Under the pieces are notes generated by a model. The model ran no database searches. It was not told where the DNA came from and worked only from the letters and a program-made list of their open reading frames with translations. Of a DNA stretch of 19,818 nt, positions 6,515 through 13,134 are shown one piece after another. A program made the position numbers and the translations under genes. The stretch's first letter is position 1. Every line of letters starts with the position of its first letter. Source of the DNA: JBEKCP01 sp050014815 (GTDB lineage: Bacteria > Planctomycetota > Planctomycetia > Pirellulales > Thermoguttaceae); NCBI GenBank assembly GCA_050014815.1, contig JBEKCP010000034.1, positions 1 to 19,818 of the forward strand, given 5' to 3'.

Positions 6515-9352
6515 ATGCGCGGCAATTGGCAAGTGTTTCGACTGTGTGTGGCGATGATTGGGAAGGTGCTTTTCACCGCGGCCGCCGTGTCTGCCGCCGC
6601 TTTGGAGTTGGTCCCTGAGAAGCCGAACGAGTTGAAGTTTGAGCCAGCCGAGGCGAAATATGTCCGGTTCCTCATTCACGCTTCCGCGGGCAACCAACCT
6701 TGTTGCATCGATGAGTTGGAAGTCTACGGCCCCGATGGCAACGAGAACCTTGCCTTGGCCGACAAGCGGGCGAAGGCGACGGCCTCCTCGTGCCTGCCCG
6801 GCCACGCCGTCCACCAAGTCGCGCACTTGAACGACGGCCTCTACGGCAACAGCCGGAGCTGGATTCCCGACGGGGTGGCCGGCGAGTGGGCCCAGATCGA
6901 ACTGCCCCAGGCGACGAAAATCGCCAAAGTGGTATTCTCGCGCGATCGCGAGGGACGCTACCGCGACCGCATGCCGACCGCCTTTCAAATCCAAATCTCC
7001 CTGGACGGCAAGCAGTGGAAGACGGTGTTCGAGGTGAAGTCGGCCGCGCCGGCGGCGGTCCCGGCCCGTTCTTCGGTCAAGCCGGCCGCGCCGCAGGTTC
7101 CGGGTCCGCCCATGCTCGCCGAGATCGACCCGACGGCCATGTCGGAGCCCATCGATCCTCACAAGCTGCTCCGCTGCGTTTTCACGTTGGAAGCCGATTC
7201 GTTCTGGCAGGCGACGCGGATCGATCCAATCGAGCGGGCCCTGGGCCAGTTCAACGACATGATCGCCCGCTTCGTGGCTAGGGGGTTGGATACATCCGGC
7301 GAGGAGAAGCAACTGGCTGAGTTCCAGCACCGGCAGCAGGCTTTGGCGAAGGGCGATCCCCAGGCGGCCGACTGGCAGACGTTGTTCTTTGATCTTCGGC
7401 TGGCCAAGCGGCGGCTGATGTTTCGCGATCCCGAGTTGGCGCCGCTGGGGAAGATTCTCTTCGTCAAGCGGCATCCCTACGAGCCGTCGCACAATTACAG
7501 CGACATCATGGACTCGAAGTTCCGCGCCGGCGGCGGAATTTGCGTGCTGGAGATCCCACGGCGCGACGGGCGGCTCGACACGGCCGACGCCCGAGCGACC
7601 ATGCTCTTCGACGGCAGCGGCGGCATCCCGCGCGATCCCGTGGCCGACTTCGACGCCCGGACGATCTACTTCGCCTATCGGCCGACCGGGCCGCGGGGGC
7701 AAGCCTACTGGCACCTGATGTCGATGAAGGGCGACGGCAGCGGCCTGCGGCAATTGACCGACGGCCCGTTCCACGACTACTATCCCTGCCCGCTGCCCGA
7801 CGGCGACCTGGCGTTTATCACCAGCCGCTGCCGTTGTCGTTTCCTGTGCTGGGTGCCGCAGTCGATGGTGTTGTTTCGCATGGGCCTCGACGGGCAGAAC
7901 ATGCGGGCCCTGTCGCACGCCAACCTCAGCGAGTGGGGGCCCTCGATCATGAGCGACGGTCGAATCATCTGGACCCGTTCGGAGTATATCGACAAGGGGG
8001 CCAATTTCGGCCACACCCTTTGGGCGATCCGGCCCGACGGCGCCCATCCCGAGTTGATCTACGGCAACAATACGAAGAACTGCCTCATGAACGGGCGGGA
8101 AGTGCCGGGCACCAGCGAGGTTTGCGCCACGCTGATCTCGCACTTCGGCGACTTCAACGGTCCGATCGCGCTGGTCGATACGGCGAAGGGCCGCTCCAAC
8201 TTCGATGCCGCGGTCAGCATCACGCCCGACGTTCGGTACAACTTCGATCATGGCTGGCCGAAGGCGCGGTGTTTCCGCGACCCGGTTCCGCTGTCGCGCG
8301 ACTGCATCCTGGTCAGCCATGCGCCGCTGGACCGCTTCGGGCTGTTTGTGATCGACCGCTACGGCAACCGCGAGTTGCTGTACCTCGATCCGGCGATCGG
8401 GAGCATGGCGCCCACGCCGCTGCGGCCGGTGCCCCGCCCGCCGGTGTTGGCCCCCGAGGCATCGCCGGCCGCCGAGGGCGGGACCGCCGAGTTGGTGCTG
8501 ATCGACGTTTACCGCGGGCTGGAGCCCGCCGTCGAGCGCGGCACGATCAAGTACCTGCGCGTGTGCGAGGAGTTGCGATCGAACCTGGAGCAGTTGCCCG
8601 ACGGCCGATACAAGGAGGAATACCCGCCGTTCCAAGACTACTACGCGGCGCCGACGCACAAGCTTTCCGGTCCGCACGGTTGGCCCAGCTTCGTGGCGAA
8701 GGGCGTGCATGGCATCGTGCCGGTCGAGGAAGACGGTTCGGCCCATTTCTACGCCCCGGCCGGCAAAGTGCTCTACTTCCAGGCGCTGGACAAGGATTTC
8801 AACGAGGTGCAACGGATGCGGAGCGTGATGCAGTTGCAGCCGGGCGAGAGGCGGAGTTGCATCGGCTGCCACGAAGATCGCACGACGGCCCCGCCGTCGG
8901 GGCACACCTTGGCCGCGCGCGGCGAGCCGCGCCGCATTCAGCCGCCCTCCTGGGGCGCCGGGCCGTTCTCGTACCAGCAAGTCGTTCAGCCGGTTTGGGA
9001 CGCCCGTTGCGTCCGCTGCCACGACGCGGCCGACAAGCAGAAGCTCAACCTGACCGGCGCCATCGACGCCGAGAAGATTCCGGCCTCGTACCGGACCTTG
9101 ATCGCCCAGGGTTGGGTACACTACTTCAGCTATGGGTGGAACCTGTCGCACCACAAGGCCCCGCCGTTGAGTTTCGGCACCGTGAAGAGCAAGCTCCTGA
9201 CGATCATCGACGGCGAACACTATGAAGTGCGGCTGACGGCTGACGAGCGGCAGCGGATCAAGTGTTGGATCGACTTGAACTGTCCGCTGTGGGGCGACTA
9301 CCAGAATCGCAATACCCGTTGCACCGACAACACCTGCTCCAAGGCCAAGTGA
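6515..9352 (+). CDS. HzsA-like diheme beta-propeller protein with discoidin-like N-terminus
   Basis: The 945-aa secreted protein has GAGAGG (6501-6506) 8 nt before the ATG and a signal sequence ending near AAVSAAA. Residues about 35-170 look like an F5/8 type C (discoidin, CBM32-like) fold: AKYVRFLIHASAGNQPCCID, ELEVYG, VAHLNDGLYGNSRSWIPDG, WAQIELPQATKIAKVVFSRD and FQIQISLDGKQW. After an Ala/Pro linker comes the family's helical segment and RLMFRDPELAPLGKILFVKR, then PD40-type blades (GSGLRQLTDGPFHDYYPCPL; EWGPSIMSDGRIIWTRSEYI). A cysteine cluster CRCRFLC (439-445) sits where the paralogs have one conserved cysteine. The C-terminus carries APAGKVLYFQALD, haem motifs CIGCH (782-786) and CVRCH (832-836), and the closing KCWIDLN. 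An unusual CTDNTC lies at the extreme end. It probably binds glycan and transfers electrons; the reaction is unknown. Confidence 0.85.
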   Translation: MRGNWQVFRLCVAMIGKVLFTAAAVSAAALELVPEKPNELKFEPAEAKYVRFLIHASAGNQPCCIDELEVYGPDGNENLALADKRAKATASSCLPGHAVHQVAHLNDGLYGNSRSWIPDGVAGEWAQIELPQATKIAKVVFSRDREGRYRDRMPTAFQIQISLDGKQWKTVFEVKSAAPAAVPARSSVKPAAPQVPGPPMLAEIDPTAMSEPIDPHKLLRCVFTLEADSFWQATRIDPIERALGQFNDMIARFVARGLDTSGEEKQLAEFQHRQQALAKGDPQAADWQTLFFDLRLAKRRLMFRDPELAPLGKILFVKRHPYEPSHNYSDIMDSKFRAGGGICVLEIPRRDGRLDTADARATMLFDGSGGIPRDPVADFDARTIYFAYRPTGPRGQAYWHLMSMKGDGSGLRQLTDGPFHDYYPCPLPDGDLAFITSRCRCRFLCWVPQSMVLFRMGLDGQNMRALSHANLSEWGPSIMSDGRIIWTRSEYIDKGANFGHTLWAIRPDGAHPELIYGNNTKNCLMNGREVPGTSEVCATLISHFGDFNGPIALVDTAKGRSNFDAAVSITPDVRYNFDHGWPKARCFRDPVPLSRDCILVSHAPLDRFGLFVIDRYGNRELLYLDPAIGSMAPTPLRPVPRPPVLAPEASPAAEGGTAELVLIDVYRGLEPAVERGTIKYLRVCEELRSNLEQLPDGRYKEEYPPFQDYYAAPTHKLSGPHGWPSFVAKGVHGIVPVEEDGSAHFYAPAGKVLYFQALDKDFNEVQRMRSVMQLQPGERRSCIGCHEDRTTAPPSGHTLAARGEPRRIQPPSWGAGPFSYQQVVQPVWDARCVRCHDAADKQKLNLTGAIDAEKIPASYRTLIAQGWVHYFSYGWNLSHHKAPPLSFGTVKSKLLTIIDGEHYEVRLTADERQRIKCWIDLNCPLWGDYQNRNTRCTDNTCSKAK

Positions 9353-9436
9353 GCCGGAACCGAGCCGGACCATTCTCGGAGTGAACGAAAGAAAGAGAAA
9401 GGATCCTTTATTGATCAATGCATGGCGAATGTTCCG

Positions 9437-9513
9437 AAAAGCCCCCCGACTGCGTCGGGGGGAGATGGCGGTGCCGCCGATTGGTCACCCCCCGACGCAG
9501 TCGGGGGGCTTTT
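9437..9513. repeat. REPIN-like perfect inverted repeat, possible bidirectional terminator
   Basis: Arms 9437-9462 and 9488-9513 are perfect 26-nt inverted copies around a 25-nt spacer. Each arm is itself a hairpin (CCCCCCGAC / GTCGGGGGG with a 3-nt loop), and the spacer holds a small GC hairpin (about 9467-9478). The element can fold as one long stem or as three adjacent hairpins. The outer ends are AAAA and TTTT, so it could also terminate transcription in either direction between the two diheme genes. The doublet layout is that of REPINs. Its sequence differs from the doublet at 495-553. Confidence 0.8.
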
Positions 9514-9552
9514 CTCCTTCGTTAACCATGCGGCAGTCAATAGGGTAACCAC

Positions 9553-12500
9553 ATGAAGAATCGTGTTTTCGCGAACGTGGGCGTCGTTGTGATCGTAGGC
9601 TTGGCACTCGCGACGTCTTGCGTCTGGGCGCAGGAACAAGAGTCAAAGCCCGTTCGGGCAACAGATCGAGAGGTCCGGCCGATGTGGATCTGGCACGAGG
9701 CGAGTTTGCCCGCCGCAGCGGGCAAAACCGCCAAGCCCGCCGAGGCGTGCTTCCGGCGCACTGTGACGATTCCCGTCGGCGCCAAGGTGACCAGCGCGGT
9801 ATTTGCCGTGACCGCCGATGCGACAACCTGCCGCATCTACGTCAACGGCAACCCGGTCGGCGAAAAACACACGGACTGGCGCAGCGTATTGGGCGTGAAG
9901 CTGGGCAAGCATCTCAAGCCGGGCAAGAATGTGCTCGCCGTGGTCTCCGGCAAGTCGCCCGGCACGGCCGGACTGATCGGGCGATTGACGATCAACTTCC
10001 AGTCGGGCGACCCGCTGGAAATCGTCACCGACCAGGGGTGGAAAGTTTCCAGCGAAGAGCGAGCCGACTGGACCTCCGCCGATCTTGACGACCGCTCCTG
10101 GGTGGCGGCGAAAGAGGTGGGGCCATTGGGGACGTCGCCGTGGGGCGCGCTGGTTTTGGAGCCGTCGCCGCAGCCGGTCGCCTGGCCCGTCGCCCCCGCC
10201 ACGCGCCCGCTGACCCGCGAGCAGGGCGAATCGCTCCTGGAGGCCGACTGGCTTCAGCAGGTGGCCAACGATCCGACTTGTGCGAGCGTGCGGGAGGAAA
10301 TCGCGGCGGCACGCCGCATCGCCGCACGGCTGGCCGCGCACCCGCAGAAGCCGGATTTCACCGCGGAACTTGCCGAACTGGATCGGCTGGCGGCCAAGGC
10401 CCGCGCGATCGTGCGCGAGTGCGAAGCCGAAGACGAGGCCGCCTCGCTCTATCTGGCCGTTCGCCGGGTGAAGCGGCGGATCGTGATGCGCAATCCCGAG
10501 ATCGATTTCCAGCGGCTGCTGCTGATCGACGGCTCGCCGCCCGCGGGGCACGAGTCGGGTCACCGCAACACCTATGGCGGCGATCTGCGCCGCGGCAGCA
10601 ACAATCGCCTTTTGGTTCTCGACGGTCTTCGGCCGGATGGCAACGTCCAGGACGTGATCGCGCCGAATAGCGGGAGCATCATGCGCATGGACCTGGATTT
10701 CGACGCCGCGAAACTGGTCTACAGCCTTGCGCCGCGAGGCGAACATTCCTACCACCTCTTTGAAGTCCCGCTGGACGCCGCCGGGCTGGCCGCCGGTCCG
10801 CCGCGGCAGTTGACCAACAGCCCGTATCACGACGAGGATCCGATCTATCTGCCCGACGGCAAGATCGTCTTCAGCACCACCCGGGGAAACACCTACGTTC
10901 GCTGTCTGCCCAACTCGCCCTGCACGGTGCTGGCGCGCTGCGATGCCGACGGCCGAAACATCCGCATGATCTCCAACAACAACGAGCCGGACTACACCCC
11001 GTGCCTGCTGCCCGACGGGCGGATCCTCTACACGCGCTGGGAGTACACGGAACGTCCCTTGTGGCGTTTGCAGAAGCTGTGGACGATGAACCCCGACGGC
11101 ACCGGCGTGGCGCATTACTGGGGAAATCACAGCACTTATCCCGACCTGCTCTGGGAAGCCCGGCCGGTCCCTGGAACCCGCAAGGTGATGTTCACGGGCG
11201 TAGGCCACCACGACGTCGGTGGCGGGCCAATCGGCATCGTCGATGTCGATGAGGGCCGCGATTTCCCCGACGGGATGTACAAGGTCACCGCGGAGGCGGC
11301 CTGGACGGAGGTGGGTAATCCTCGCGAGGGCAATCGCATTTACTCACCCAACTATCGCGCATGCACGCAGTTCTATCGTTTTGCCAGCCCGTATCCGCTG
11401 AGCCCCCATGACTTCCTCGCGTCGGCCTGCGGCAGAGAAGGCCCGCGCGGGTCCAAGGCGTACTGGCTCTACCTCATGGACGTGGACGGCAACCGCGAGC
11501 TGATTTACGCTGGAACGAGTGGCGTCTGGTGCGCGATTCCTTTGCGTCCGCGGGCCAGGCCGCCGATCATCCCGGACCGGGCACAGTGGCCCGACGCGGG
11601 GGAGAACTCTCAACCCGGCGTCTTCTACAGCGCCAATGTACAGGAAGGCGTCGAGGGTCTGCCGCCGGGCAAGGCCAAGTACCTCCGCGTACTGCAGCAG
11701 GACCACAAGACCTACTCGATGGGATACAAGTCGTTTCGCCACTCCGGCCCGGTGATCTCGGCCTTGCAGGAGGACGCCGTCAAACGCATTCTCGGGACGG
11801 TTCCGATCCAGCCCGGCGGATCGGTCTGTTTCAAGGTTCCTGCGGGCAGGGCCGTCTACTTCCAGCTTCTCGATGAGAACCAGCGGTGTTTGCAGACCAT
11901 GCGGAGCTTCAGCGGGGTGATGCCGGGCGAGGTCCGCGGCTGCATGGGGTGTCACGAGGCGCACGGCAACTCGCCGTCGCCGCAGACGGCCGGCGGCGTG
12001 CCCTACCAGCCGGTCGAACTGACGCCGCCCTCTTGGGGCGCCGAGGTGAGTATTTCCTACGAGCGGTTCGCCCAGCCGGTGTTGGACAAGTACTGCGGCA
12101 AGTGTCACCAGGGCGACGGCGAGGGCCGTAAGACGCTCGACCTCACGTTGCGCGGCGGCCTGCCGGAAAAGGGCATCGACGACCCGAAACTGCTGCCGTT
12201 CAAGGAACCGTATCTCACGCTCATCGGCAACACGGCCTGGGCCATGCAGCGGGCGTCGGCGGCCGATTCGAAGCGGCGCGGCTATGGCCTGGCTGGCGCG
12301 CTGCCGGTGGAGGCCGGCGGATATCGGCAGAACCCGTATGGTCCGATCAAGCCGATGACCTCGTTGTCCTACGCCAGCCCGCTGATCGACCTGGCGACCA
12401 GCGGCAAGCACAACAAGGTGAAGATCGAGGGCGAAGACCTGCTGCGGCTGATCGCCTGGGTCGACTGCAACTGCGTCTATCGCGGCGAGGAAGAAGTCCG

Positions 12501-12624
12501 GCAGATCCCCGATCCCGATCGCTCTGTCTATCGCGGTTGGACGGTGCCTCCCAAGACCCGCACGGCGCCGATCATCGACCGCCTGCAGCCGGTGACTGAT
12601 CCCGCTCGGTCAACCGGGAATTGA
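9553..12624 (+). CDS. HzsA-like diheme beta-propeller protein with rhamnosidase-type jelly-roll N-terminus
   Basis: The 1023-aa secreted protein starts at ATG 9553 behind a weak AGGG site (9542-9545), with a signal peptide ending near VWAQ. Residues about 40-200 match the galactose-binding-like jelly roll found at the N-terminus of bacterial alpha-L-rhamnosidases: PMWIWHEASLPAAAGK, CFRRTVTIP, CRIYVNGNPVGEKHTDWRSV, LKPGKNVLAVV, GLIGRLTI, VTDQGWKVS and DDRSWVAAKEVG. A helical region leads to RRIVMRNPEIDFQRLLLIDG, then PD40-type blades (RQLTNSPYHDEDPIYLPDGK; DYTPCLLPDGRILYTRWEY) with the conserved cysteine at 451 (YVRC). Haem motifs are CMGCH (797-801) and CGKCH (848-852); LIAWVDCNCVYRGEE closes the core and a 40-residue Pro-rich tail follows. 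The segment between the second haem and the end is longer than in the neighbours. Likely a periplasmic or surface electron-transfer protein with a sugar-binding front; substrate unknown. Confidence 0.85.
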   Translation: MKNRVFANVGVVVIVGLALATSCVWAQEQESKPVRATDREVRPMWIWHEASLPAAAGKTAKPAEACFRRTVTIPVGAKVTSAVFAVTADATTCRIYVNGNPVGEKHTDWRSVLGVKLGKHLKPGKNVLAVVSGKSPGTAGLIGRLTINFQSGDPLEIVTDQGWKVSSEERADWTSADLDDRSWVAAKEVGPLGTSPWGALVLEPSPQPVAWPVAPATRPLTREQGESLLEADWLQQVANDPTCASVREEIAAARRIAARLAAHPQKPDFTAELAELDRLAAKARAIVRECEAEDEAASLYLAVRRVKRRIVMRNPEIDFQRLLLIDGSPPAGHESGHRNTYGGDLRRGSNNRLLVLDGLRPDGNVQDVIAPNSGSIMRMDLDFDAAKLVYSLAPRGEHSYHLFEVPLDAAGLAAGPPRQLTNSPYHDEDPIYLPDGKIVFSTTRGNTYVRCLPNSPCTVLARCDADGRNIRMISNNNEPDYTPCLLPDGRILYTRWEYTERPLWRLQKLWTMNPDGTGVAHYWGNHSTYPDLLWEARPVPGTRKVMFTGVGHHDVGGGPIGIVDVDEGRDFPDGMYKVTAEAAWTEVGNPREGNRIYSPNYRACTQFYRFASPYPLSPHDFLASACGREGPRGSKAYWLYLMDVDGNRELIYAGTSGVWCAIPLRPRARPPIIPDRAQWPDAGENSQPGVFYSANVQEGVEGLPPGKAKYLRVLQQDHKTYSMGYKSFRHSGPVISALQEDAVKRILGTVPIQPGGSVCFKVPAGRAVYFQLLDENQRCLQTMRSFSGVMPGEVRGCMGCHEAHGNSPSPQTAGGVPYQPVELTPPSWGAEVSISYERFAQPVLDKYCGKCHQGDGEGRKTLDLTLRGGLPEKGIDDPKLLPFKEPYLTLIGNTAWAMQRASAADSKRRGYGLAGALPVEAGGYRQNPYGPIKPMTSLSYASPLIDLATSGKHNKVKIEGEDLLRLIAWVDCNCVYRGEEEVRQIPDPDRSVYRGWTVPPKTRTAPIIDRLQPVTDPARSTGN

Positions 12625-12799
12625 AGACGTTATGTCATCCTGCCGCCGCGGCGTTCCGGTAGTGCGACAAGGCCACGAACGCCGTGAAGGCCCACACGGA
12701 GTCTCACCAGTGTCTCTGGGAAAAGTCTTGTCCGTCGTACCCGTCCTGTTCCTCTGCGCCGCAGTCGCCGCCGGCGAGGCGCCGCTGCGACCTCGACCG
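12620..12799 (+). repeat. Leader plus signal-peptide 'gene head' repeat, copy B
   Basis: Second copy of the element at 6211-6390, about 90% identical. It begins just before the stop codon of the preceding diheme gene and runs through an untranslated leader, a CGGAG element and the signal-peptide codons; here the start codon is GTG (12711) instead of ATG. Conservation extends through leader and coding part alike, consistent with duplication of a whole gene front. Confidence 0.8.
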
Positions 12800-12930
12800 G
12801 CCGACCTGCGTATCTCGGCGTTGTCAATAGAGGCCCGGTTCGGCTAGAATGGACGGGGACCGACGGCAAGCCGCGCACGCGTAATGTCCTGGTTGAATCG
12901 GCACTGACGCGGGTGACGCTATCGGATTGA
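12711..12930 (+). pseudogene. Gene remnant: signal-peptide head joined to an out-of-frame C-terminal tail
   Basis: The head reads MSLGKVLSVVPVLFLCAAVA from GTG 12711 and, in its own frame, stops at 12845-12847. From about 12793 a different frame carries coding-like sequence, GVVNRGPVRLEWTGTDGKPR and then TRNVLVESALTRVTLSD, ending at TGA 12928-12930. This looks like the natural C-terminus of a secreted protein. Head and tail meet at about 12785-12811. The simplest reading is an ancestral gene whose interior has been lost, leaving both ends. The tail is too short for me to assign a family. Confidence 0.5.
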
Positions 12931-12999
12931 TGGCCGGCAGTCAGTGGCGCCTGTGACGAACCTACAGATTCCATCGCAAACATGAAAGAAGGAGATCGT

Positions 13000-13131
13000 A
13001 TGGGCAACAAGAAAGGCACCTTCGTCTTTCTCAGCCAGGTCGCCAAGCAGGTTGGCAGGCGGTTGACCATCGCCAGAAGGCAGCGTACGCTCAGGACGAT
13101 AGACACAGGTCGCGGACTTGGGAGAGAATAG
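13000..13131 (+). CDS. Small basic ORF just upstream of a diheme gene
   Basis: A 43-aa frame starting MGNKKGTFVFLSQVAKQVGR and ending TGRGLGRE. Its ribosome site is among the best in the window (AAGAAGGAGA at 12986-12995, 4 nt before the ATG). The stop (TAG, 13129-13131) lies 3 nt before the next ATG at 13135, close enough for translational coupling. It is rich in Arg and Lys with no membrane segment. I recognise no family. It could be a leader peptide, a real small protein, or the front of another truncated gene like those elsewhere in this window. Confidence 0.4.
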   Translation: MGNKKGTFVFLSQVAKQVGRRLTIARRQRTLRTIDTGRGLGRE

Positions 13132-13134
13132 ACC

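Noticed and set aside
6062..9418. Long reverse-strand open frame (1118 codons) opposite the discoidin-diheme gene
   Set aside because: It is the antisense shadow of a GC-rich gene: low-complexity Arg/Gly/Val/Leu content, no motifs, no signal peptide, and it runs through the repeat leader. The + strand frame shows haem motifs and domains.
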